From the NCBI GenBank assembly GCA_945952045.1, contig CAMFHE010000012.1, forward strand, positions 1-64,000: 64,000 nt of DNA, given 5' to 3'. A program made the translations under genes and the position numbers. Shown here in pieces: positions 35,254 through 43,779 of the stretch. Under the pieces are notes generated by a model, which saw only the letters and a program-made list of their open reading frames with translations, was not told the DNA's origin and searched no databases. The number at the start of each line of letters is the position of its first letter. Position 1 is the first letter of the stretch. The stretch comes from an uncultured Rhizobium sp. (GTDB taxonomy: Bacteria; Pseudomonadota; Alphaproteobacteria; Rhizobiales; Rhizobiaceae).

Positions 35254-36639
35254 TCAATGGCCGGTGATGCTGTCGGCGATGCCGGCGAGCTTCGAGGTGT
35301 GCGGCAGGCCGGCGAATTCGCGTTCGTCGGCGATGCGGTAAAGCTGGTACATGGAGTGGACGCCGAGCCAGCGGAACGGCTCCGGCTCCCAGGGGCGCAC
35401 GGTGCGGTTAACCCAGGGAAGCGCCGTCAGATCCGTCTCGCGGTTCAGCACGAGATCGGCCAGCGTGCGGCCGGCGAGGTTGGAGGAGGACACGCCGAGC
35501 CCGACGTAACCGCCGGCCCAGCCGATGCCGGTCGAACGGTCGAAACCGGCCGTCGTGCACCAGTCGCGCGGCACGCCGAGCACGCCGCACCAGGCATGGT
35601 CGATCTTCAACTGGCGCGTCTGCGGCAAGAGACGGGTGAGAATGCGATGCAATGCCTCGATGGTCGCCTGCTGCGTCTGGCCGTTGACATCGGTCTTCGA
35701 GCCGAAACGATACGGCACGCCGCGCCCGCCCATGGTGATGCGGCCCTCGCGGGTGCGCTGGGCATAGCAATAGGCATGCGCGGCATCGCCGAGCAATTCA
35801 TGGCCTTCCCAGCCGATCTCCTTCCAAAGCGCTTCCGGTACCGGTTCGGTGACGATCTGGGCGCTGTTGAGCGGCAACCAGGTGCGCTCATGGCCGGGGA
35901 AACCGGCGGTAAACCCTTCCGTGGCGCGAATGATTTTTGGCGCACGGACGGTGCCGCGGTCGGTTTCGACGCGGCCTTTTTCGAAGCGGGTGACCGAAGT
36001 GCCTTCGAAGATCGACACGCCGAGGCTTTCGACGACGCGCGCCAGGCCACGCACCAGCTTGGCCGGCTGCACACGCGCCATGTCACGGATGACGAAGCCG
36101 CCCTTGAGATTGGCGATGCGGATGCGCTTGGCCGCCTGTTCGGCCGACAGCATCTCGATCTGGTCCGCCGGCATCTGCCAGTCGAGATAGAACTGATATT
36201 CCTCACGGGCGCGCTCGAGTTGCGGCGCATTGGTGGCGACGGTGAGGTTGTCGGCGCGCAGGATATCGGCATCGATGCCCTCGGTTTCCGTCACGCGGAT
36301 TACCTCGTCGACCGTGCCGGCCATGGCGCGCTGCATATCGATGACGGCGCCGCGGCTTGAGGTTTTGAGATACTTTTCCCGCGACCAGCCGAAGCCGCCC
36401 GACAGCCAGCCGCCATTGCGGCCGGATGCGCCAAAGCCGGCGAATTCACGCTCGACGACGACGATGTTGAGGGAAGGATCGGCCTTCTTGAGATAATAGG
36501 CGGTCCACAAACCGGTAAAGCCGGCGCCGATGATGCAGACATCGGCGTCGCGGTCGCCGGGCAGGGCAGGGCGCTTTTTCGGAATGCCGCCGATATCGGC
36601 ATACCAGAAAGAAATATCGCCGTTTTTCTTGACGTCCAT
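35254..36639 (-). CDS. FAD-dependent amine oxidase (DAO family, PuuB-like)
   Basis: This 461-residue flavoprotein has GAGFTG (38-43) and the PuuB/ordL pattern GFGASGRNGGWLSGGF (near 68-83), followed by a substrate domain and a C-terminal GYVGLGVSSSNLAGRTLADL. Related enzymes oxidise gamma-glutamyl-putrescine and similar secondary amines to aldehydes. It sits directly after the ATPase gene of a polyamine-type importer, 19 bases downstream, so the imported amine is the likely substrate. No gamma-glutamyl ligase (PuuA) gene is nearby, so a true Puu pathway is not shown. Confidence 0.82.
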   Translation of the reverse strand: MDVKKNGDISFWYADIGGIPKKRPALPGDRDADVCIIGAGFTGLWTAYYLKKADPSLNIVVVEREFAGFGASGRNGGWLSGGFGWSREKYLKTSSRGAVIDMQRAMAGTVDEVIRVTETEGIDADILRADNLTVATNAPQLERAREEYQFYLDWQMPADQIEMLSAEQAAKRIRIANLKGGFVIRDMARVQPAKLVRGLARVVESLGVSIFEGTSVTRFEKGRVETDRGTVRAPKIIRATEGFTAGFPGHERTWLPLNSAQIVTEPVPEALWKEIGWEGHELLGDAAHAYCYAQRTREGRITMGGRGVPYRFGSKTDVNGQTQQATIEALHRILTRLLPQTRQLKIDHAWCGVLGVPRDWCTTAGFDRSTGIGWAGGYVGLGVSSSNLAGRTLADLVLNRETDLTALPWVNRTVRPWEPEPFRWLGVHSMYQLYRIADEREFAGLPHTSKLAGIADSITGH

Positions 36640-36658
36640 TGGGTTTGCTTTCGATGGT

Positions 36659-37774
36659 TCAGGTCAGCGTCACATCGGCGCTGGCGTCGTCTGGAAGAAG
36701 GGTAAGGTCAGCGGGCGTGAAGGTCAGGTCCACGGCATCGCCGATCGCGAAATCGGCGCTGCCCAGCGGTGCGCGAACCACCGCGACCGTTCCGTCCTTC
36801 AGCCGCACCTCGTATTTGGAGCCGGACCCGAGATAGATCGCCTCGGCCACGGTGCCGGAGAGCCGGTTTTCGCCGCTGACGGCATCGGCTCCGGGACGCT
36901 TCAGCGCCACGCGTTCCGGCCGCAGCAGAACCACGGGCCTGGCATCGCCGGCAAGCCGTCCATGGGCCACGAATTTGTCGCCGCCGATGTTCATCACCGT
37001 ATCGCCGCCCGATATCTCCGCCGTTCCGCGCAGCACGGTGGATTCGCCGATGAAGCGGCCGACGAACAGGGTCGCCGGATTGTCGTAAAGCTCGCGCCCC
37101 GTGCCGATCTGCTCGATGCGGCCGCCATTGAAGACGGCGATGCGGTCGGAGAGGACGAGCGCCTCCTCTTGATCATGCGTGACATAAACGAAGGTGGTGC
37201 CGAGTTCGCGATGGATGCGCTTGATTTCCAACTGCAGCCATTCGCGCAGCTTCTTGTCGAGCGCGCCGAGCGGCTCGTCCAACAACAAGAGCGGCGGATC
37301 GAACACCAGGGCGCGGGCCAGCGCCACGCGCTGCTGCTGGCCGCCGGAGAGTTCGTTGGGGTAGCGATGGGCGAAATCGGCCATCTTCACCATGTCGAGC
37401 GCCCGCTTCACCCGGCGCTCGCGATCCTCGCCCTTGATGCCGCGCAATCCGAGCGGATAAGCGACGTTCTTGCCGACGGTCATATGGGGAAACAGCGCGT
37501 AATGCTGGAAAACGACGCCGATATTGCGCTTGTGCGAGGGCAGGCCGGTGACGCTCTTGCCACCGATTTCGAGGGTGCCGGCGCTGATATCGGTGAAGCC
37601 GGCGATCAGGTTGAGCGTCGTCGTCTTGCCCGAGCCGGAGGGGCCGAGCAGGGTCATGAATTCGCCGGGGCGAATGTGCAGATCGATATCGCGCAAGGCC
37701 ACGAAGGAGCCATAGCGCTTGGAGGCCTGGCGGATTTCGATTGCGGCGCCCGCGGAGCGTTGGGGAGCATTCAT
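36659..37774 (-). CDS. Polyamine-type ABC ATPase (PotA-like)
   Basis: This 371-residue ATPase has Walker [10 protein letters not shown] (44-52), signature LSGGQQQRV and Walker [13 protein letters not shown], with a C-terminal TOBE region (about 290-371). It powers the two permeases encoded just before it. The ATG at 37774 begins MNAPQRSAG, 4 bases after the permease stop; longer readings overlap the permease and are rejected. Confidence 0.9.
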   Translation of the reverse strand: MNAPQRSAGAAIEIRQASKRYGSFVALRDIDLHIRPGEFMTLLGPSGSGKTTTLNLIAGFTDISAGTLEIGGKSVTGLPSHKRNIGVVFQHYALFPHMTVGKNVAYPLGLRGIKGEDRERRVKRALDMVKMADFAHRYPNELSGGQQQRVALARALVFDPPLLLLDEPLGALDKKLREWLQLEIKRIHRELGTTFVYVTHDQEEALVLSDRIAVFNGGRIEQIGTGRELYDNPATLFVGRFIGESTVLRGTAEISGGDTVMNIGGDKFVAHGRLAGDARPVVLLRPERVALKRPGADAVSGENRLSGTVAEAIYLGSGSKYEVRLKDGTVAVVRAPLGSADFAIGDAVDLTFTPADLTLLPDDASADVTLT

Positions 37775-37778
37775 GGGA

Positions 37779-38561
37779 TCAGGTCCTTCCGCGGCGCATG
37801 CCGAGCAGCAAGCCAGCGATGATGATGAACGATGTCGCGACGAACAGCAGCGTCCCGACAGCGGCGACGGTCGGATCGGCATCGCGGGTGATCGACGAGT
37901 AGATCTGCACCGGCAGGGTTTTGAGATAGGGGCTGGTGATGAACAGCGCGACGATGATCTCGTCGAACGAGGTGATGAAGGCAAACAGCGCGCCCGAGAG
38001 AATGCCCGGCAGGATCAGCGGCAGCGTCACCGTGCGAAACACCGTCAACCGCCCGGCGCCCAGGCTGGCGGCGGCCGTTTCCAGGCGGCGGTCGAAGACT
38101 TCGAGGCTCGCCTGCACCGCGATCAGCACGAAGGGAATGGCAAGCATGGTATGCGCCAAGGCAAAACCGGTGACCGTGCCGACCAGATGCGCATCGAGAT
38201 AGACGGCATAGATGCCGATCGCCAGCACGACGCCGGGAACCACCATGGGCGTGATCAGAAGGGCGCGCAGCAGGCCGCCGGTGCGCGCCGCCGCACGGCT
38301 GACGCCGAAGGCGGCGAGCGTGCCGATGACGGTCGCGACAACCGCCACGATCAGGGCGATGATCAGCGAATTGGTAAAGCTCGTCGTCCAGTCGGGATTG
38401 GTGAAGAAATTCTCATACCATTGCCAACTGAATCCGACAGGCGGAAAGGCGAGCGACTTGTTGCCGTTGAAGGACATGGGGATGACGACCAGCGTCGGCG
38501 CCAGCAGAAGGATCGCCACCAGGAGGCAGAACAGGCCGAGAAGTGTGCGTGAGAAGGACAT
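37779..38561 (-). CDS. Polyamine-type ABC permease (PotC-like)
   Basis: This 260-residue membrane protein has a hydrophobic N-terminus (LLGLFCLLVAILLLAPTLVV) and the permease loop LETAAASLGAGRLTVFRTVT. It has about six membrane segments and belongs to the second polyamine-type importer. It starts 5 bases after the stop of the partner permease. Confidence 0.88.
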   Translation of the reverse strand: MSFSRTLLGLFCLLVAILLLAPTLVVIPMSFNGNKSLAFPPVGFSWQWYENFFTNPDWTTSFTNSLIIALIVAVVATVIGTLAAFGVSRAAARTGGLLRALLITPMVVPGVVLAIGIYAVYLDAHLVGTVTGFALAHTMLAIPFVLIAVQASLEVFDRRLETAAASLGAGRLTVFRTVTLPLILPGILSGALFAFITSFDEIIVALFITSPYLKTLPVQIYSSITRDADPTVAAVGTLLFVATSFIIIAGLLLGMRRGRT

Positions 38562-38566
38562 GGGCG

Positions 38567-39469
38567 TCAGGCCTCCCTGCGCGCGCGCGCATGTTTCTGG
38601 CGCATCAGGGGGGCGGCGAGGGCAAGCAGGACGAAGGTTGCGACCAACAGCACGACGCCCATCGCCCCGCCGCGTCCCCAGTTGAGCAGGCTCAACACCT
38701 GGTTCTGCACCAGCGACGACAGCATGGTGCTGCGCGGGCCGCCAAGCAGGGCAGGGGTGATGTAGAAACCGAGCGAGAGGATGAAGACGATGATCGCGCC
38801 GGCATAGACCCCGGGCAGCGACAGCGGCACATAGATCTGCAGGAAGGCGCGCCAGGGCTTGGCGCCAAGGCTGCGGGCGGCCTGCAACAGGCGGGTATCG
38901 ATGCCCTTCATCACGGAGTAGATCGGCAAGATCATGAAGGGCAGCAACACCTGCGTCATGCCGATGACGACGCCGGGCAGGGTGCGGATCAGCTTGACCG
39001 GCGACAGGCCGATGCCGCGCAGGATGGAATTGATGACGCCGGAATCCTGCAGCAGGATCACCCAGGCAAGCGTGCGCACCACGCCGCTCAGCCAGAAGGG
39101 CACGAGCACGCAGAGGATCAGCGCAAGGCGCAGGTTCTTGCCGGCAATGGTCATGGCATAGGCGTAAGGATAGGCGCAGATCAGCGAGGCGAGCGTCACC
39201 CAGGCGGCAACGACGAAGGTGCGCTGCAAGACCGTGCGGTTAACCGCAGACTGGAAGAACCAGACGTAATTGTCGAGGCCGGGCGCCGGATCGGTGAAAC
39301 TGCGAACGACGACGATCGCCAGAGGATAGGCAAGTGCGACGAGCAGCACCAGAACGGCAGGCGCAGCCAGCCAGACGGCGCCGCGCAGCCGGAAGCGCGA
39401 AAGAAAAGAGGGCCGTTCAAAACCGGCGCCGGAACCGGTTGGCGAGCCCTGGTCGGGCATGGCGGTCAA
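38567..39469 (-). CDS. Polyamine-type ABC permease (PotB-like)
   Basis: This 300-residue inner-membrane protein has six hydrophobic segments and the EAA-type loop LLQAARSLGAKPWRAFLQIY. The ATG at 39469 or the one at 39460 could be the start. It is preceded by a very strong intercistronic stem-loop that separates it from the binding-protein gene. Confidence 0.87.
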   Translation of the reverse strand: MTAMPDQGSPTGSGAGFERPSFLSRFRLRGAVWLAAPAVLVLLVALAYPLAIVVVRSFTDPAPGLDNYVWFFQSAVNRTVLQRTFVVAAWVTLASLICAYPYAYAMTIAGKNLRLALILCVLVPFWLSGVVRTLAWVILLQDSGVINSILRGIGLSPVKLIRTLPGVVIGMTQVLLPFMILPIYSVMKGIDTRLLQAARSLGAKPWRAFLQIYVPLSLPGVYAGAIIVFILSLGFYITPALLGGPRSTMLSSLVQNQVLSLLNWGRGGAMGVVLLVATFVLLALAAPLMRQKHARARREA

Positions 39470-39503
39470 GGGGAAGCTCCCGTCTGTCTGCTCGTTTACG
39501 GAT

Positions 39504-39536
39504 GGCGCAGGCCCGGCGGATCGCCGGGCCTGCGCC
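39504..39536 (-). repeat. Strong intercistronic stem-loop after the binding-protein gene
   Basis: GGCGCAGGCCCGGCG and CGCCGGGCCTGCGCC form a perfect 15-bp stem with a 3-base loop. It is 10 bases after the binding-protein stop on the minus strand and has no T-run. It is a likely RNA-stability element that lowers downstream permease expression. Confidence 0.65.
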
Positions 39537-39546
39537 CCTCAGGCGT

Positions 39547-40617
39547 TTAGTTGCCGGAGAGAACGGCGGCCCACTGTTCGCCGGCCTTGTCGAAGTTCTT
39601 CACCCAGAACGGAATGTTCTGCTGATAGCCCTGAGCGATGCGCTCCGGCGTCGAGGTAAGGAAAGCCATGGTGTTGGCATCGACATTCGGCTTGGCGTCG
39701 AGATTGATCGGCGTGTAGGAGGTCTTTTCGGACAGGACTTCCTGCGACTTCTTGCCGAGATAGGCATTGAGCAGCGCATAGGACGCATCGGTGTCCTTGA
39801 CGCCGACCGGAATGGTCAGCTGATCCATGACGACCAGCCAATCCTGCCAGACGGGCGTGTATTTCGCGCCGTTCTTGACGGCGGTCATGGCGCGGCCGGT
39901 CCACATCATGATCATGTCGGCTTCACCGGACTCGGCCAGCTGCTGCGATTCAGCACCGGTCTTCCAGTAGATCGTATCGGGGCCGAGCGCGCGGATCTTG
40001 TCCATGCCCTTGGCGATATCGGCTTCGGTCATCGCCTTCGGATCGCCGCCGGCTGCCTTGAAGGCCTGCTCGACGAGGCCGCCGGTCGGGTCGCCGCTGC
40101 CGTCGATGGCGCGCGTGCCGGGGAACTTTTCGGTGTCGAAGAAATCCTGCCAGTTCTTCGGCGGATTGTCCTTGTAGGTGTCGTTCTTGTACATCAGCAC
40201 GACGCCGTAGTTCATGGCCGGAACCGAGCATTCGCCGACCTGGCCGGGCGGGATCTTGGAAACGTCGAGCTTGGTCAGGTCGAGCTTCTGGAACAGCGTG
40301 CCGCAATGGACGTAAGGCGGCAGGTCGGCGGTATCGACCACATCCCAGGTAACGTTGCCGGCATCGACCTGCGCCTTCAATTTGGCGATTTCGGTGGGGC
40401 CGTCATTGAGCAGGGTCACGCCGGACTTGTCGACAAATTCCTTCAGCGCGGCGACCTGGCCGTCCTGGTAGATACCGCCATAGGAAACGAAGGTCAGGGT
40501 CTTGCCCTTGAGCGAGCCTTCCTTCACCTCGCCGGCGACGGGCTTGTCCTGTGCAAACGCCGGCAACGCCAGGGCGCACGTCATCATCAGGGCGAGAGCC
40601 CTCGAAACAGATTTCAT
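39547..40617 (-). CDS. Polyamine-type ABC transporter substrate-binding protein
   Basis: This 356-residue periplasmic protein has a Sec signal (SRALALMMTCALALPAFAQ-DK) and the PotD/PotF-like fold (KTLTFVSYGGIYQDGQ, then LAESGEADMIMMWTGRAMTA). Substrate identity is unknown: it is a polyamine or another cationic amine by family. It follows the XRE-cupin regulator by 44 bases on the same strand, so the regulator is the first gene of the operon. The strong 15-bp stem-loop follows it. Confidence 0.86.
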   Translation of the reverse strand: MKSVSRALALMMTCALALPAFAQDKPVAGEVKEGSLKGKTLTFVSYGGIYQDGQVAALKEFVDKSGVTLLNDGPTEIAKLKAQVDAGNVTWDVVDTADLPPYVHCGTLFQKLDLTKLDVSKIPPGQVGECSVPAMNYGVVLMYKNDTYKDNPPKNWQDFFDTEKFPGTRAIDGSGDPTGGLVEQAFKAAGGDPKAMTEADIAKGMDKIRALGPDTIYWKTGAESQQLAESGEADMIMMWTGRAMTAVKNGAKYTPVWQDWLVVMDQLTIPVGVKDTDASYALLNAYLGKKSQEVLSEKTSYTPINLDAKPNVDANTMAFLTSTPERIAQGYQQNIPFWVKNFDKAGEQWAAVLSGN

Positions 40618-40661
40618 TATTGTTACTCCCAGTAGCGCTCGCTTGGCTTTTCCTGCCCCGG

Positions 40662-41279
40662 TTACGAGCCGGGCCGTGGCAGGTATTGGTCGAGATCATC
40701 CGCGACGCTGGTCGGCGGCGCGATCATCCACATCACTTCGGCCGGTTCCTTGCCGATGTTCACGGTCTTGTGCGGAACCGAACTTGGATATTCGATACTG
40801 TCGCCGGCCGAAAGTTCATGACGCTCATCCCCGAGCGTGAGTTCGACATGACCTTGGATGACGAAGAACAGTTCATGCGAAGCCCCGTGGCTGTAGGGCT
40901 TGTCGCCCGTCGAGCCGCCAGGATCGAATTCGCCGATATAGACTTCCATGTCGCGGATTGGGCGCCGCGACAAAAGCATCTTGCGATAACCCTCCGCCGG
41001 CGGCAAGGCCGGACGATCCGCCTTATGCAGCACGCGCCCGACAGGCGGCGCCGTCTCTTCGAACAGATCCGTCAGGCTGATGCCGAGCGCGCCGGCGATG
41101 CGCATCAGCGTGCTGATGTTGACGCCGCTCAAGCCGCGCTCAAGCTGACTGAGAAAACTCGCCGTGGTCCCCGTCGCCTCGCCAAGCGCCCGCAGCGACA
41201 TGCGACGCGCCGTCCGAAACGCCTTCACCTTCTCGCCGATGGCATCCTGATTCTTCGTCGCTATGGCGATTTCATCCAT
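40662..41279 (-). CDS. XRE-cupin transcriptional regulator (PuuR-like)
   Basis: This 205-residue protein has an N-terminal XRE helix-turn-helix (SLRALGEATGTTASFLSQLE) and a C-terminal cupin domain (SHGASHELFFVIQGHVELTL). The architecture is that of PuuR and related regulators of amine catabolism. It is the first gene of the nine-gene operon. An ACTTAA-N7-TTAAGT palindrome lies 14-32 bases before its start, so autoregulation is likely. Confidence 0.86.
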   Translation of the reverse strand: MDEIAIATKNQDAIGEKVKAFRTARRMSLRALGEATGTTASFLSQLERGLSGVNISTLMRIAGALGISLTDLFEETAPPVGRVLHKADRPALPPAEGYRKMLLSRRPIRDMEVYIGEFDPGGSTGDKPYSHGASHELFFVIQGHVELTLGDERHELSAGDSIEYPSSVPHKTVNIGKEPAEVMWMIAPPTSVADDLDQYLPRPGS

Positions 41280-41292
41280 GGCCTCGCTCCCT

Positions 41293-41311
41293 ACTTAACA
41301 GCATATTAAGT
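41293..41311. promoter_or_regulatory. Candidate operator for the XRE-cupin regulator
   Basis: ACTTAA-CAGCATA-TTAAGT is a perfect 6-bp inverted repeat just upstream of the regulator start codon. A second inverted repeat, TTGCC-CTT-GGCAA (41316-41328), is adjacent. Both are in the 218-base gap before the first gene of the amine operon. Confidence 0.5.
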
Positions 41312-41424
41312 GGTCTTGCCCTTGGCAACAGCGAAAATCGCAGGTGTCGTATTTTTTCTCGCTGAAAACAGAATACGGCGACACGCAAGCCGCAAAGACC
41401 ATCCGTCCGGCACGCGCATTTTGC

Positions 41425-41459
41425 AAAAAGGTCCGCCTCTGCAAGCAGAGACGGACCTT
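41425..41459 (-). terminator. Terminator of the dimethylformamidase-like / hisD-like operon
   Basis: A long stem (AAGGTCCGCCTCTGC with GCAGAGACGGACCTT, one mismatch) is followed on the minus strand by TTTTTGC. It lies 39 bases after the stop of the HisD-like gene. Confidence 0.72.
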
Positions 41460-41497
41460 CTCCTAACCAGAGTCTCGCCGACGCTGGAGTTCAGGCG

Positions 41498-42838
41498 CTA
41501 TGCGGGCTGTTTGCCATCTACGATCTCGATACGACGTGGCGAAACCGCATTGGCGTGACCGTCGAAACCCTCGTAACGCGCCAGCATCTCGGCCTTGGCG
41601 GCGAAGCGCGCATAGCCTTCGCTGGAGACCGAGGCGATGGAGGTCCGCTTCAGGAAATCGAACACGGCCAGCGGCGAGGTCGTCCTGGCCGCACCGCCTG
41701 TGGGAAGGACGTGGCTCGGGCCAAGCACGAAATTCGCCACGCTGATCGCCGAGTGGGCTCCGAGCAGAATTTCGCCGGCATGTTCGAATTTCGTCAGATA
41801 TTGCCAGGGGTTATCGGCAAGAACGGCCAGATGCTCCGGCGCGTAGTCGTTGACGAAATCGAACGCCTCCTGCAACGAGCCGGCGACGACGATGCCGCCG
41901 CTCTTGCCGGTCAGCACGCTGCGGGAAAATTCCGCGCGGCTGTCGCTCATGCCCGCCCAATGGTCGGGAATGCGCGCCGCCACGTCCCTGGCGAACGCCT
42001 CGTCCGTCGTCACGAAGAAGACCGAGGAATCCGGTCCATGCTCGGATTCGACGCAGAGATCCATGGCGACAAGGTCAGCCGGAACTGACGAATCCGAGAA
42101 GACGATCAACTCGCTGGGACCTGCCGGACTGCCGGGATCGATGACCGACGACAGCTGCTTCTTGGCCGCGACGACCCATGGGCTGCCCGGGCCAACGACC
42201 TTATCGCATTTCGGCACCGTCTCGGTTCCGTAAGCCACGGCCGCAATCCCCTGCGCGCCACCGCATTTGAACACATCCTCGATGCCGGCGATTTCGGCGG
42301 CGACGAGCGTTGCCGCATCGATGCTGCCATCCGGTCCGGGCGGCGTGATGATCACGATCTTCTTCACGCCTGCGACCTTGGCCGGAATGGCGGTCATCAA
42401 AACCGTGCTCGGGAAGGAGCCTTTGCCTCTCGGCACGTAGCAGGCGACCGAAGCGATGGCGTTCCAGCGGTCGCCGACGATGACGCCCGGATGGGTTTCA
42501 TGCAGCGCAATCGCCTCCGGCATCTGCTTTTCATGAAAGCGGCGGATGTTTTCGGCGGCGAATTCCAGCGTTTCGATCAGTTCGGCCGGCACTTTGGCGC
42601 GCGCCTCGGCAAACTCCTGCGGCGTCGCGCGCAACTGGTCCGCGGTCACATTGGCCTTGTCGAATTGCCGGGCAAAGGCGGCAAGCGCCTCGTCGCCGCC
42701 GGTGCGGACAGCCTCGATGATCGGATCGACTTTCTCGATGAAGGACGACAGGTCGTGTTCGGCGCGCTGCAGCAGCGCCGTCCGCTGGGCAGGCGACAGA
42801 TCCTGCAATCTGTGGAACGAGATATTGGATTCAGACAT
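41498..42838 (-). CDS. Histidinol dehydrogenase paralogue with altered metal ligands
   Basis: This 446-residue protein is homologous to HisD over its full length. The catalytic pair Glu335-His336 (APEHL) and the C-terminal His428 are kept. However, the position of the zinc-binding Gln of HisD is Glu264 (ESEHG) and the position of the zinc-binding Asp is Asn369 (VANFVLGPSHVLPT). It lies at the end of a NitT-type ABC and dimethylformamidase-like operon, not with his genes. HisD paralogues such as HpsN act as alcohol dehydrogenases on other compounds. It probably oxidises a primary alcohol of the pathway substrate. AGGAGG precedes the ATG. Confidence 0.8.
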   Translation of the reverse strand: MSESNISFHRLQDLSPAQRTALLQRAEHDLSSFIEKVDPIIEAVRTGGDEALAAFARQFDKANVTADQLRATPQEFAEARAKVPAELIETLEFAAENIRRFHEKQMPEAIALHETHPGVIVGDRWNAIASVACYVPRGKGSFPSTVLMTAIPAKVAGVKKIVIITPPGPDGSIDAATLVAAEIAGIEDVFKCGGAQGIAAVAYGTETVPKCDKVVGPGSPWVVAAKKQLSSVIDPGSPAGPSELIVFSDSSVPADLVAMDLCVESEHGPDSSVFFVTTDEAFARDVAARIPDHWAGMSDSRAEFSRSVLTGKSGGIVVAGSLQEAFDFVNDYAPEHLAVLADNPWQYLTKFEHAGEILLGAHSAISVANFVLGPSHVLPTGGAARTTSPLAVFDFLKRTSIASVSSEGYARFAAKAEMLARYEGFDGHANAVSPRRIEIVDGKQPA

Positions 42839-42928
42839 GAAGTCCTCCTGGGAGCCGGCGGCCCCCTCTGATGTTTGGAAATGGTGCGGAGAAAGATTGC
42901 GGTCGGGACCATGTGCCGGCGGGCGGGC

Positions 42929-42954
42929 GACGCGACGGAATGAACCGTCGCGTC
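42929..42954. repeat. Hairpins between the ABC ATPase gene and the hisD-like gene
   Basis: GACGCGACGG-AATGAA-CCGTCGCGTC is a perfect 10-bp stem in the 164-base gap. A second one, CGACCG/CGGTCG (42993-43012), spans the ATPase stop codon. Neither has a T-run. They may uncouple hisD-like expression from the transporter. Confidence 0.45.
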
Positions 42955-43002
42955 ATCGCGTCTCGACCGCCTCTACCGGGCGGCCCGGAAAACGACCGTT
43001 CG

Positions 43003-43779
43003 TTAGCGGTCGCGCATTTCGGAGCGGATGCTGCCGAGCACATCCGCCTGAAGGGCTGCGAATTCCGGTAGACGATGCGTTTCGGGGCCGCGCGGACGCG
43101 GCAGCGGCACATCGTAGATCTTCTTGATGCGGCCAGGGTTGGAGGCCATCACGAAAATCCGGTCGGAGAGGAAGACCGCTTCCTCGACGTCATGGGTGAC
43201 GAAGATGACGGTGAGCTTTTCGCGCTCCCAGACATCGGTCAGCAATTCCTGCATCTGCACGCGGGTCAGGGCGTCGAGCGCGCCGAACGGTTCGTCCATC
43301 AAAAGCATCTTCGGCTTGTAGGACAGCGCACGGGCAATCGCCACGCGCTGCTTCATGCCGCCCGAAAGCTGGGCCGGAAAGCGTTCGGCGAATTTCTCAA
43401 GCCCGACGAGCTTCAGCTGGTTCATCGCCATGTCGCCGATGTCGGCCTTGGCATGGCCGGTGGCTTCCAGGGCGAATTCGACATTCTTTTTCGCCGTCAA
43501 CCAGGGCAGAAGCGTATAGCTCTGGAAAACCACGCCCCGGTCGGCGCCGGGGCCGGTGATATCATTGCCATCGACCTTGAGGTCGCCGTCATCGCGCGTC
43601 TGCAGGCCGGCGATGATGGAGAGCAGCGTGCTCTTGCCACAGCCGGAGGCGCCGACCAGCGAGATGAACTCGTTTTCGCCGATGGAAAGCGATACCTTGT
43701 CGAGCACCGTCAGGCGGTCCTTGCCGGATTTTCCGGCCGCAAAGGTCTTGGAGAGGTCGCGGATAAATAGCTTTTCCAT
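43003..43779 (-). CDS. NitT/TauT-type ABC ATPase
   Basis: This 258-residue ATPase has Walker A GASGCGKST (43-51), signature LSGGMKQRV and Walker B LLMDEPFGALD, and resembles SsuB/TauB/NrtD-type proteins for nitrate, sulfonate, taurine or pyrimidine-precursor uptake. Its start overlaps the permease stop by one base. It belongs with the permease and the Tat-exported binding protein of this operon. Confidence 0.88.
   Translation of the reverse strand: MEKLFIRDLSKTFAAGKSGKDRLTVLDKVSLSIGENEFISLVGASGCGKSTLLSIIAGLQTRDDGDLKVDGNDITGPGADRGVVFQSYTLLPWLTAKKNVEFALEATGHAKADIGDMAMNQLKLVGLEKFAERFPAQLSGGMKQRVAIARALSYKPKMLLMDEPFGALDALTRVQMQELLTDVWEREKLTVIFVTHDVEEAVFLSDRIFVMASNPGRIKKIYDVPLPRPRGPETHRLPEFAALQADVLGSIRSEMRDR

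Noticed and set aside
35254..41279. A standard gamma-glutamyl-putrescine (Puu) pathway
   Set aside because: The regulator and oxidase are Puu-like, but no PuuA ligase, PuuC dehydrogenase or PuuD hydrolase is present in the operon.
41498..42838. Histidinol dehydrogenase for histidine biosynthesis
   Set aside because: Two zinc-ligand positions differ from HisD and the gene is in a catabolic transporter operon, not a his operon.
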